DNA from: DASUPK01 sp963736685
GTDB taxonomy: Bacteria > Actinomycetota > Thermoleophilia > Solirubrobacterales > 70-9
Direction: 5' to 3'
DNA: 64,000 nt
NCBI GenBank assembly: GCA_963736685.1
Contig: CAVTPZ010000008.1
Location: 5,929 to 69,928 of the forward strand
In this document: piece by piece, positions 16,791-24,689 of the stretch
Numbering within the stretch: the first letter of the stretch is position 1
Layout: each line of letters starts with the position of its first letter
Notes under the pieces: model-generated
The model's input: only the letters and a program-made list of their open reading frames with translations
Databases searched by the model: none
What the model was told of the DNA's origin: nothing
Position numbers and translations under genes: made by a program

Positions 16791-18126
16791 GCCCGCCACC
16801 GTCGTTCTCTTCACCCGGAATCTGCGCGTTCGCGACAACCCGGCGTTGGCCGCGGCCTCTCGGCGAGGGGACGTCGTTCCGCTCTTCGTCCTCGACGAGG
16901 TGCTGCTCTCGGGCCGAAGCGGAACCCCGAACCGGATCGCCTTCCTGCTCGATTCCGTCCACGATCTCGACCGGTCGCTGCGAGAGCGAGGCGCGAAACT
17001 GTTGATCCGGCGGGGGGATCCGGTGAAGGAAGTCCTCGATGTGGCGCGCCGCGCCGGCGCCGACACGATCCACGTCGCGGAGGATGTCAGCGCCTACGCG
17101 CACCGGCGCCAGGCGCGGCTCGAGCGGGCCAGCGGCGAGGCCGGCATCGCGCTGCGAATGTTCTCGGGCGTAACGGTGGTTCCACCCGGCGAGCTCGTGC
17201 CCACCGGCGGCGACCACTACCGGGTCTTCACCCCCTACTGGCGCGTGTGGCGGCCGGGGGCGCGCCCGCGCGTGCTCGCCGCCCCGCGGGTCCTGCGTAT
17301 GCCGACCGGCCTCCGGGTGGGCAGGATCCCGGCGCACCAGCGCCTCGCTCCGGCGAAGCCCGCATCCGGCCTGCCCGCCGGCGGGGAGACCGCCGGGCGA
17401 CAACGGGTGGATAGCTGGCTGCGCGGGGGCGGCCTTTCCGAGTACGGGCGCGACGAGCCGCTCGAACCGCCGCCGGGCTCCCGGCTCAGCCCATATCTGC
17501 ATCTCGGCTGTCTCTCGCCCGGCGAGCTCTTCGAACGCGTCAAGGGCCGCCCCGGCGGCGAGGACTTCCTTCGCCAGCTCTGCTGGCGCGACTTCCACCA
17601 TCAGGTGCTTGCGGCGCGGTCGGATCTGCCGCGCAAGGACTACCGGCGCGCGCGGAGGCGCTGGCGAGATGACCCCGGCCTGCTCGATGCCTGGCGCAGC
17701 GGGCAGACCGGGCTCCCGATCGTCGACGCCGGGATGCGCCAGCTCGAGGCCGAGGGCTTCATGCCGAACCGTGCCCGGCTGATCGTTGGTTCCTTTCTGA
17801 CGAAGACGCTGGGGCTCGACTGGCGAGAGGGCGCCGCTCATTTCGAACGGCTCCTCGTCGACGCCGACCTCGCCAACAACGTCGGGAACTGGCAATGGGT
17901 CGCGGGAACGGGAAACGACACCCGCCCGAACCGGGTGCTCAACCCGCTGCGCCAGGCGCGGCGGTTCGACCCCGAGGGCTCCTACGTGCGACGACACGTC
18001 CCAGAGCTCGCCCGAATCGAAGGCAGGGCGATCCACGAGCCGTGGCGTCTCGACGCGGATCTGCGCCGCGAACTGCGCTACCCCGACCCGGTGATCGATC
18101 CCGACCGGATGGGCGCCCGGAGCTGA
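16789..18126 (+). CDS. phr: Deoxyribodipyrimidine photolyase
   Basis: The ATG at 16789 gives 445 aa. It repairs UV-induced cyclobutane dimers using blue light and FAD. The N-terminal alpha/beta domain begins TVVLFTRNLRVRDNPALAAA. The C-terminal FAD domain has LRQLCWRDFHHQVL, GLPIVDAGMRQLEAEGFMPN, RLIVGSFLTKTLGLDWREG, DLANNVGNWQWVAGTGND and RRFDPEGSYVRRHVPEL. The (W)N..WQW segment is typical of class I enzymes. No ribosome site precedes the ATG, and a TAGCCT hexamer lies 8 bp upstream, so a leaderless message is possible. It lies beside a CarH-type light sensor. Confidence 0.95.
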   Translation: MPATVVLFTRNLRVRDNPALAAASRRGDVVPLFVLDEVLLSGRSGTPNRIAFLLDSVHDLDRSLRERGAKLLIRRGDPVKEVLDVARRAGADTIHVAEDVSAYAHRRQARLERASGEAGIALRMFSGVTVVPPGELVPTGGDHYRVFTPYWRVWRPGARPRVLAAPRVLRMPTGLRVGRIPAHQRLAPAKPASGLPAGGETAGRQRVDSWLRGGGLSEYGRDEPLEPPPGSRLSPYLHLGCLSPGELFERVKGRPGGEDFLRQLCWRDFHHQVLAARSDLPRKDYRRARRRWRDDPGLLDAWRSGQTGLPIVDAGMRQLEAEGFMPNRARLIVGSFLTKTLGLDWREGAAHFERLLVDADLANNVGNWQWVAGTGNDTRPNRVLNPLRQARRFDPEGSYVRRHVPELARIEGRAIHEPWRLDADLRRELRYPDPVIDPDRMGARS

Positions 18127-18134
18127 CCGGTTGA

Positions 18135-19019
18135 TCACGTGGCGCTGAGCTGCCGGGCGGCGCTCACGGGATCCTCGTCAAGGACACTGGCTCCCAGCCT
18201 CTGCGCCAACTCCTGGGAGGCGCCCGCGCCGGCGATCAGCAGCCTGCCGCCGGATGCGAGTGCCGAGAGCTCCTCGGCCGCTGACTCGAACGGCGCCGGA
18301 ACGAGCGCTGCGAGCACGATCGCGTCGGGGTGCAGGTCGCCGACCGCCTGCGAGATCGTGTCGATGGGGGTGTCGGGGCCGAGATAGGTGATTCGCCAAC
18401 CGCGTGCGTGAAGGACCACACCGAAGCTGATCAGGCCCAGGTCGTGGCTCTCTCCGGGCGGAGCGGCCAGCAGCGCCAGCTGGCCCGCGCCCGCGCCCCA
18501 GTTGCGCGCGGCCGAGAGAAGCCTGCCGCGAATGACACCGGTGGCGAAGTGCTCCTGTGCGACGCTGACCTCACCGCGCTCCCAGCGATTCCCGATCTCC
18601 CGCATTGCGGGCAGGACGACACCCTCCGCGACCGCTTCGAGCGTCAGCCGTGAAAGGGCCTCGTCGAGAATGGCGTTGGCGCCGGAGTCGTCGAAGGCCT
18701 CGAGGGCTACGCGAAGAGCGTCCGCGTTGGCGGTGAGCCGCTCATTTCCCGAGCCGTCGTGCGCCGCGGCCTCGTACGCAGGCGCTGATCCCATGGCCTG
18801 CCGGGCTGCCTCAGCCGCCGACACTCCTGCCTCTATTCCCGCCGTCATCGCCCGTACACGGGCCTCGTCCCCGCTGCCGTACAGACGGAAGCCGCCCTCG
18901 GTTCGCTCCGGGCGCAGCAGCCCGTAGCGCCGCTCCCAGGCCCGGAGCGTGTCAGCGCGCACGCCGGTGCGGCGGCTGAGCTCGCCGATGCGAAGGCGCG
19001 GACCGGTATCGGGCGTCAT
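18135..19019 (-). CDS. CarH/LitR-type B12-dependent light-sensing MerR repressor
   Basis: The 294-aa protein has a MerR helix-turn-helix (RIGELSRRTGVRADTLRAWERRYGLL, residues 10-35, then GFRLY). A helical domain carries the W-x9-EH motif of adenosylcobalamin photoreceptors (Trp146, Glu156, His157 in WERGEVSVAQEH), and a Rossmann-like B12 domain carries ExHxxG (ESHDLG, His192). In known CarH/LitR proteins, AdoCbl supports DNA binding in the dark and light breaks the tetramer. All these residues are present, so I infer a functional green/blue-light repressor. It diverges from the SDR-led operon, with paired direct repeats between them, and neighbours the photolyase gene. Confidence 0.9.
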   Translation of the reverse strand: MTPDTGPRLRIGELSRRTGVRADTLRAWERRYGLLRPERTEGGFRLYGSGDEARVRAMTAGIEAGVSAAEAARQAMGSAPAYEAAAHDGSGNERLTANADALRVALEAFDDSGANAILDEALSRLTLEAVAEGVVLPAMREIGNRWERGEVSVAQEHFATGVIRGRLLSAARNWGAGAGQLALLAAPPGESHDLGLISFGVVLHARGWRITYLGPDTPIDTISQAVGDLHPDAIVLAALVPAPFESAAEELSALASGGRLLIAGAGASQELAQRLGASVLDEDPVSAARQLSAT

Positions 19020-19027
19020 CTGGCTGG

Positions 19028-19123
19028 GACAAACATTAGACGGACTCTGGACAGTAGCGCATGCACCTGCTATAAGCCACGCCTCCTACCTTAGACAGAA
19101 CCTTGACAACCATTCGACAAACA
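19028..19123. promoter_or_regulatory. Promoter and putative CarH operators upstream of the SDR operon
   Basis: On the plus strand, TGGACA (19048-19053) and TATAAG (19071-19076) are separated by exactly 17 bp, a good -35/-10 pair. Two 18-bp direct repeats matching at 14 of 18 positions lie at 19036-19053 (TTAGACGGACTCTGGACA) and 19091-19108 (TTAGACAGAACCTTGACA), 55 bp apart. The first covers the -35 box and the second lies just after the expected start. GACAAACA also occurs at 19028 and 19116. The layout suits repression by the adjacent CarH-like protein. Binding is inferred. Confidence 0.6.
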
Positions 19124-20113
19124 GCTTGCAGCCGCGCCCTCGACCGGAGCCTCGATTTCGCGGTCCTCCCGGGCTATTCGCGGCTCGGCTACAGGCTCCG
19201 CGGGCTGAGCTGGCCGGGCGCGATCGCCGGATCGCTCCACGGCCAGACAGCCCTGGTCACCGGCGGGTCATCCGGCATCGGCGAGGCGGCGGCCGAGGGG
19301 CTGCTGGCGGCCGGCGCCACGGTGCACCTGCTCGGCCGCGATCCCGAAAAGACCCGGGACGCGGTCAGGCGCCTTGAGACCCGCGTGCCCGGCGCCCGGG
19401 CCCGCCTTCATCCGGAGACGTGCGACATCTCCGAGCTGGCCGATGTCCGGCGCTTCAGCGAGAGCTTCCTGGCACGCCGCGGGAGCCTGGATGTCCTGGT
19501 CAACAACGCCGGGGTCCTCTCCCCATCGCGAGAGGAGACCGAGGAGGGCTTCGAGCTCACCTTCGCCACCAACGTCCTCGGCCCGTTCCTGCTCACCTCC
19601 CTGCTCCTCCCGGCTCTGGCTGCCACCGAGACCCCCCGCGTGATCGCGGTCTCCTCGGGCGGCATGTACACCGCCCGCCTGCGGGCCGGCGACCTCGAGC
19701 TCCGGCGCGAGCCATACGACGGATCTCGCGCGTACGCACACACCAAGCGGATCCAGGTGATTCTCGCCAGGCTCTGGGCGGAGCATCACGGCTCGGACGG
19801 CTTCCTCTTTCACTCCATGCACCCCGGCTGGGTGGCGACGCCGGGGCTGCGCCGATCGCTGCCGCGATTCGAGCGGCTGCTGCGCCCCGCGCTGCGCTCA
19901 CCGCACGAGGGAGCCGACACGATCGTCTGGCTCGCCACGTCGCCCCTCCCCCGCTCCTACGGCGGCGCGTTCTGGCACGACCGGATTCGCCGGCCCCAGC
20001 ACCGACTGCCCCGGACCCGCGAGACGGAGTCCGAGCGCCGCCTGCTCTGGGACTCCTGCGAACGGCTCTCAGCACTTTCGAACCAGGCTCCGCGATCCGC
20101 GGCGGCCGTCTGA
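19103..20113 (+). CDS. Short-chain dehydrogenase/reductase of the light-response operon
   Basis: The 336-aa protein has a ~45-residue N-terminal extension. A classical SDR fold follows: TALVTGGSSGIGEAAAEGLL (cofactor binding), DVLVNNAGVLSP (NNAG), and an active-site Tyr-Lys pair in SRAYAHTKRIQV (Y-x3-K), preceded by VIAVSSGGMYT. It resembles the retinol dehydrogenase/DHRS12-like group. The only in-frame start is the TTG at 19103, which has no ribosome site. It leads SRPBCC, COG2907 and DUF1365 genes on the same strand. An oxidoreductase acting on a lipid or isoprenoid is plausible but not shown. Confidence 0.85.
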   Translation: MTTIRQTACSRALDRSLDFAVLPGYSRLGYRLRGLSWPGAIAGSLHGQTALVTGGSSGIGEAAAEGLLAAGATVHLLGRDPEKTRDAVRRLETRVPGARARLHPETCDISELADVRRFSESFLARRGSLDVLVNNAGVLSPSREETEEGFELTFATNVLGPFLLTSLLLPALAATETPRVIAVSSGGMYTARLRAGDLELRREPYDGSRAYAHTKRIQVILARLWAEHHGSDGFLFHSMHPGWVATPGLRRSLPRFERLLRPALRSPHEGADTIVWLATSPLPRSYGGAFWHDRIRRPQHRLPRTRETESERRLLWDSCERLSALSNQAPRSAAAV

Positions 20114-20137
20114 AACCCGAAGAAGAAGGAGGGCCCG

Positions 20138-20605
20138 ATGGCCCGCTACTCAGCGACATTGACAACCGAGAACAGGCCCGACGACGTCTGGCGCTACCTC
20201 GCCGATCTGCGCTCGATCGCCGAATGGGATCCGAGCGTCGAGGGAGCCCGCCTCGTCGCGGGCGAACCGGGCCTGGTGGGAACCCGATACGAGCTCGACG
20301 TCCGTTTCCTCGGCCAGACCGTGACGCTCCCCTACGAGACGGTCGTGGCCGAGCCGCCGCATCGTCTCGTCTTCGCGGCCGAGACCCACGCCATGTCGAT
20401 CGCGGACGAGGCCATCATCCTTCCGACCGTCTCGGGCTCGAGCGTGGCCTGGAGAGCGTCGCTTGAGCTTCGGGGTCCGAGGCGCCTGCTCGATCCGCCG
20501 CTCCGGCTCGCATTCGCGCGCCTGGGCAAGAACGCCGAGGAGGGCCTGCGCAGGCGACTGGCGGTCCCGATGACGGAAGCGCCGCCGGTCGGCGTGTCCG
20601 AATGA
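20138..20605 (+). CDS. SRPBCC-family (polyketide cyclase-like) protein
   Basis: The 155-aa protein starts after an AAGGAGG box and has a START/Bet v1-like layout: MARYSATLTTENRPDDVWRYLADLRSIAEWDP, GLVGTRYELDVRFLGQTVTLPYETV, PPHRLVFAAET and a C-terminal helix RLAFARLGKNAEEGLRRRL. Such folds hold hydrophobic ligands. Within this operon it may bind or hand over a lipid. It overlaps the next gene by ATGA, so both should be made in step. Confidence 0.8.
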   Translation: MARYSATLTTENRPDDVWRYLADLRSIAEWDPSVEGARLVAGEPGLVGTRYELDVRFLGQTVTLPYETVVAEPPHRLVFAAETHAMSIADEAIILPTVSGSSVAWRASLELRGPRRLLDPPLRLAFARLGKNAEEGLRRRLAVPMTEAPPVGVSE

Positions 20606-21933
20606 ACGGGCCTCTCGTGCCGAAGCGCATCGCGGTGGTGGGCGGCGGGGTGTCCGGGCTCGTCGCGGCCGCCGAGCTCCACGCCGCGGGGCACGACGTC
20701 CACCTGTTCGAGGCCGGCGGCCATCCCGGCGGTCACACAAACACCATCGACGTCGAGACCACGAATGGCGCCGTCGCGGTCGACACCGGCTTCATCGTGT
20801 TCAACAACCGCAACTACCCGAACTTCGAACGGCTGTTGTCCGAGCTCGGCGTTCCCAGCCAGCCTTCCAGCATGAGCTTCTCGGTCTCGGACGGCCGGGG
20901 GGATTTCGAATGGGCGACCCGCGGTCTCCTCGCCAGACCGGACCATTTCCTCGACCGCCGGTTTCGTCGCATGCTGCTCGACCTCGTCCGCTTCAATCGC
21001 GATGCCCGCGTCCTCATCGGCGCGCCTTCGGACGGCCCATCGCTCCGGCGCTTCCTGGCCGAGGGCAGCTATTCCGACTACTTCATCGAGCGCCTCCTGG
21101 TGCCACAGGTGTCGGCGGTCTGGTCAGCGGATCCAGAGCAGCTCTGGCGTTTCCCGACGGCCTTCCTGGCCACGTTCTTCGAGAACCACGGGGTCCTCCA
21201 GCTGGTGGGACGTCCCCGGTGGCGCACCATCCCGGGAGGCGCGCGGCGATACGTCGAGGCGCTGATCGCCCCGCTCCGCGGCCGCGTCCACCTCCGATCC
21301 CCCGTGCGCCGCATCCACCGTCACGCCGACTCCGTGAGCCTGGAGATCCAGGGAGAGCTCGAGATTTTCGACGAGGTGGTGATCGCCACGCACTCGGATC
21401 AGGCCCTGCGGATGCTCGGCGATCCGACAGCGGCCGAGCGCGCCGTCCTCGGGGCGATCCCCTACCAGCGGAATGAGGCCGTTCTCCACACCGACGCCAG
21501 CCTGATGCCCCGGCGCCGCTCAGCCTGGGCGAGCTGGAACTACCACCTCACCGAGCGGCCGGCCGGCCGCACCACGGTGACGTACGACATGAACCGCCTG
21601 CAGTCCCTCGGGGCCGACCGCGACCTGCTCGTCACCCTCAACCGAACCGAGGCGATCGATCCGGGGCGCGTGATCCGCGTGATCGACTATGCCCACCCGG
21701 TCTTCACCCCGGAGGGTGTCGCCGCCCAGTCGCGTTGGCCGGAGATCTCGGGCCGTGGGCGCACCCACTACTGCGGGGCGTACTGGAGATGGGGCTTCCA
21801 TGAGGACGGCGTCTGGTCTGCCCTGCGGGTCTCGCAGGCGCTCGGCGGGCGCGGGCCCATCGATGCGCCTCTGCCCGGCCGCGAGGCGGCGCCGGTGAGG
21901 GCGGAGGTCCAAGAGCTTGCCCGCGCGGCATGA
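20602..21933 (+). CDS. FAD-dependent amine-oxidase-like protein (COG2907)
   Basis: The 443-aa flavoprotein has the dinucleotide-binding start RIAVVGGGVSGLVAAAEL, with GGHPGGHTNTIDV and VAVDTGFIVFNNRNYPN, a pattern typical of the COG2907 NAD(P)-binding/amine-oxidase-like family. The C-terminal part has YCGAYWRWGFHEDGVWSALRVSQAL for FAD. COG2907 genes occur with DUF1365, photolyase and cyclopropane-fatty-acid-synthase genes in light or singlet-oxygen regulons, where they act on membrane fatty acids. No fatty-acid methyltransferase gene is present in this window. It overlaps both neighbours by 4 bp. Confidence 0.9.
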   Translation: MNGPLVPKRIAVVGGGVSGLVAAAELHAAGHDVHLFEAGGHPGGHTNTIDVETTNGAVAVDTGFIVFNNRNYPNFERLLSELGVPSQPSSMSFSVSDGRGDFEWATRGLLARPDHFLDRRFRRMLLDLVRFNRDARVLIGAPSDGPSLRRFLAEGSYSDYFIERLLVPQVSAVWSADPEQLWRFPTAFLATFFENHGVLQLVGRPRWRTIPGGARRYVEALIAPLRGRVHLRSPVRRIHRHADSVSLEIQGELEIFDEVVIATHSDQALRMLGDPTAAERAVLGAIPYQRNEAVLHTDASLMPRRRSAWASWNYHLTERPAGRTTVTYDMNRLQSLGADRDLLVTLNRTEAIDPGRVIRVIDYAHPVFTPEGVAAQSRWPEISGRGRTHYCGAYWRWGFHEDGVWSALRVSQALGGRGPIDAPLPGREAAPVRAEVQELARAA

Positions 21934-22754
21934 CCGCGTCCGCGATCTACGAGGGCTGGGTGACTCACCGGCGGCTTGGCCGGAGCCCGCATGGGTTCCG
22001 CTACCGCCTGTTCATGCCCCTCTTCGACCTCGACGAGCTTCCCGAGCTCCTCGACCCCATCCCGCTCTGGTCGGCCCGCCGACCGGCGCCCGCGCGCTTC
22101 CATCGCGAGGACTATCTCGGCGGGGATTCCCCCCGACTCGCCGAGAGTGCTCGCGATCTGGCGGCAACGCGCGTCGGGCGCCGGCCGGCGGGAGCCGTGC
22201 GGCTGCTCGCCAACCCCCGGTATCTGGGGGTCGGGTTCAACCCCGTGTCGTTCTTCTTCCTGCACGGCGAAGGCGGCGACTCCATCGAGGCGGTGATCGC
22301 CGAGGTGACGAACACACCCTGGGGTGAGAGCACTGCCTACGTCCTCGACGGCGAGAGCGCCGGCGGCGCGCCGATTGTGGGCTCATTCCAAAAGGACATG
22401 CACGTCTCACCCTTCGAGCCGATGGACCAGCGCTACGAGATCTCAGTGACGCCACCGGGCGCACACCTCGCCGTGCGGATCACGAGCTTCGAGGCCGAGG
22501 TGCCGGTGTTCTCGGCGCAGCTCGCGATGCGCCGGCGGGAGATCACCAGGAGGGCCATGACCGGCCTGCTGCTCCGCTATCCGCCGATGACCGTGATGAC
22601 GCTGGCGCGCATCTACGGGCAGGCGCTGAGGCTGTGGGTGAAGGGCGCCCCCCGCTTCCGGCACCCGAACGGCACAGAGCAGGCCACTGGCGAGAGAGAC
22701 GACGATCCCTCCCGAGAGTACGCTCAGTTCGGTGAAGGACCGAGCGGACGCTGA
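21930..22754 (+). CDS. DUF1365 family protein
   Basis: The 274-aa protein fits DUF1365: SAIYEGWVTHRRLGRSPHGFRYRLFMPLFDLDELPEL, NPRYLGVGFNPVSFFFLHG, AEVTNTPWGESTAYVL and FQKDMHVSPFEPMDQRYEI. DUF1365 proteins are usually encoded directly after a COG2907 flavoprotein, as here. The biochemical role is not settled. Translation is coupled to the flavoprotein through ATGA. Its last 23 bp overlap the start of a broken sulfatase-modifying-factor gene. Confidence 0.88.
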   Translation: MTASAIYEGWVTHRRLGRSPHGFRYRLFMPLFDLDELPELLDPIPLWSARRPAPARFHREDYLGGDSPRLAESARDLAATRVGRRPAGAVRLLANPRYLGVGFNPVSFFFLHGEGGDSIEAVIAEVTNTPWGESTAYVLDGESAGGAPIVGSFQKDMHVSPFEPMDQRYEISVTPPGAHLAVRITSFEAEVPVFSAQLAMRRREITRRAMTGLLLRYPPMTVMTLARIYGQALRLWVKGAPRFRHPNGTEQATGERDDDPSREYAQFGEGPSGR

Positions 22755-22959
22755 GCAGTCGGCCTCGATGAGAGCACCGTGCTGCGCGCCGAACGCGGAG
22801 CATGACGCTCCGCCCAAGCGGACCGTGACAGTCGCTGCCGGCACCGAAGCCCGGCCGTCGGAGGACATGGCGCTGATCGAAGGCGGCTCGTTTCTGATGG
22901 GTAGCGACGACCGCTGGGCGTATCCCGCCGACGGCGAGGGATCTGTGGTGCAATCTTGA
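22732..22959 (+). pseudogene. Truncated formylglycine-generating enzyme (SUMF1/FGE) remnant
   Basis: The 75-codon frame carries an FGE N-terminus: CCAPN, a TVTVAAG segment, then SEDMALIEGGSFLMGSDD and WAYPADGEG. The last two match the first conserved block of formylglycine-generating enzymes, which are normally about 300 aa and continue with GPVR/H and the catalytic Cys region. Here the match stops abruptly after DGEG with SVVQS and a stop, and the efflux-pump gene starts 26 bp later. The remaining ~75% of the gene is absent, so a deletion is most likely. The product cannot be active. Confidence 0.75.
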
Positions 22960-22984
22960 AGTCGCCCAGGGAAGCTGGCCGAGC

Positions 22985-24688
22985 GTGACCTCTTCGCGGA
23001 CCGACAATCCGGGAGCTGGCCAGGCTTCGGACGCCTCTCGCTCGACCTCGCCCGATGGGGCCGGTTGGGTCCTCGCCGCGCTGATCGCCGTCGCGGCGGT
23101 CGCCAACCTCGGCCTGGCGGTCGCAAACGTCGCCCTCCCGGACATCGGCCTCCACTTCGACGCGTCACAGACCGAGCTGAACCTGGTCGCGGTCAGCTAC
23201 TCGCTCGGACTGGCCTGCTCGGTGCTCTACTTCGGCGCGATCGGGGACCGCTACGGGCGCAAGATGCTGCTGATCATCGGCATGGTGGTGACGATCCCGG
23301 CGGACCTGCTGGCCGCCTTCGCGCCCTCGATCGAGGTGCTGATCGCCGCGCGGATCATCGGAGGCCTAGCCGCCGGCATGGCCTACCCGACCACGCTCGC
23401 GCTGATTACGGCGCTCTGGTCTGGGCCGGCGCGGACGAGGTCGATCGCGCTCTGGGCCGCGACCGGGGGCGGGCTCACCGCGCTCGGCCCTCTGCTGTCC
23501 GGGGTGCTCCTCGAGAACTTCAACTGGGGCTCGCCGTTCTTGCTCACCCTCCCGCTCGCCGTCATCGCGCTGCTGATGGCCCTGAAGCTCGTCCCCGCAC
23601 ACGTCAACGAGACCACCGAGCAGGTCGACAACATCGGGGGGGTGCTGTCGATCTTCATGGTCGGGGCCCTGATCCTCGCGATCAACTTCGTGGTCGTGCC
23701 GAACGCCCAAACCGCCGCGCTCGGGCTCTTCCTGGTCTCCGCCGCGGCCCTGATCGCCTTCCTGATCCGGCAGCACCGGGCGTCCAACCCGCTCTATGAC
23801 CTGCACGTGGCCCGGAGACGAACGTTTTGGGTCGCGGCGGTGGCGGGAATCATCGTCTTCGGCTCCCTGATGGGCTCGATGTACATCGGGCAGCAGTTCC
23901 TGCAGAACGTGCTCGGGTATTCGACCGTGGGCGCCGGAGCGGCGATCCTGCCGGCCGCCGTCTTCATGATCCTGGTGGCGCCGCGCTCGGCGAAGCTCGT
24001 CGAGAGCCGCGGCGCCCGAGTCACGCTGCTGCTGGGCTACGTCTTTGTCCTGCTCGGCTTCACAACCATGCTGGTGCTCTGGAAGCAGGGCATCCCCTAC
24101 TGGAAGGTGGCGCTGGGGTACAGCTTCGTCGGCATCGGCGTGGGCCTCGCGGGCACCCCGGCGTCGCACTCGCTGACGAGCTCTGTGCCCGTGAGACGGG
24201 TCGGGATGGCCTCCGGGACGGCGGATCTCCAGCGAGACCTCGGCGGGGCGATCCTGCAGTCGATCATGGGGATCTTCCTGACCGCCGGCTATGCGTCCGC
24301 GGCGGGCGCCGCGATCACCGCCTCCGGGAAGGACGTCAGCGACAACGTCCAGAGCGAGCTGACCAAGTCGTTCTCGAGCGCGACCGATCTGGCCAAGCAG
24401 TACCCGGCGTCGACCCAGGACAACATCATCGCCGCCGCCCAGAGCTCCTTCCTCAAGGGCGATGAGTGGGCGTACCTGGCCGGGATCATCGCCGTCCTGC
24501 TCGGGGCGGTGATCGTCTTCTTCCTCTTCCCGAAGAGGGACGACGAGAAGCGGCTGCTGGCGGAATACGCGCACGAGGACGCCGGCGAGGGCCCGACGTC
24601 ACCAGCGAAGGGCGAGTCCGAGCAGGCGACGCCTGCCCTCACACCCCCTCCGGCCGGATCCGCCCCGCCCCATCCCTCCCCCGGCTGA
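22985..24688 (+). CDS. DHA2-type major facilitator drug/proton antiporter
   Basis: The GTG at 22985 gives 567 aa with about 14 predicted membrane helices. Motif A-like GDRYGRKMLLIIG follows helix 2 (AIGDRYGRK), and helix 5 carries a motif C-like GGGLTALGPLLSGVLLENFNW. It should expel hydrophobic compounds using the proton gradient. The C-terminal ~50 residues are a charged, Pro-rich cytoplasmic tail. It follows the FGE remnant closely and may now be read from the light-response promoter. A frameshifted TRIC-like gene begins 2 bp after its stop. Confidence 0.9.
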   Translation: MTSSRTDNPGAGQASDASRSTSPDGAGWVLAALIAVAAVANLGLAVANVALPDIGLHFDASQTELNLVAVSYSLGLACSVLYFGAIGDRYGRKMLLIIGMVVTIPADLLAAFAPSIEVLIAARIIGGLAAGMAYPTTLALITALWSGPARTRSIALWAATGGGLTALGPLLSGVLLENFNWGSPFLLTLPLAVIALLMALKLVPAHVNETTEQVDNIGGVLSIFMVGALILAINFVVVPNAQTAALGLFLVSAAALIAFLIRQHRASNPLYDLHVARRRTFWVAAVAGIIVFGSLMGSMYIGQQFLQNVLGYSTVGAGAAILPAAVFMILVAPRSAKLVESRGARVTLLLGYVFVLLGFTTMLVLWKQGIPYWKVALGYSFVGIGVGLAGTPASHSLTSSVPVRRVGMASGTADLQRDLGGAILQSIMGIFLTAGYASAAGAAITASGKDVSDNVQSELTKSFSSATDLAKQYPASTQDNIIAAAQSSFLKGDEWAYLAGIIAVLLGAVIVFFLFPKRDDEKRLLAEYAHEDAGEGPTSPAKGESEQATPALTPPPAGSAPPHPSPG

Positions 24689-24689
24689 G

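Noticed and set aside
15255..17066. Extending the DUF2867 gene upstream to 17066
   Set aside because: The added N-terminus is Arg/Ser-rich, lies antisense to the conserved photolyase start and has no family similarity. The Rossmann motif begins right after the ATG at 16790.
19103..19108. TTGACA at 19103 as a -35 box for the SDR operon
   Set aside because: No -10 hexamer follows at 16-18 bp, while TGGACA/TATAAG upstream has ideal spacing. The TTG here is more useful as the only possible start codon.
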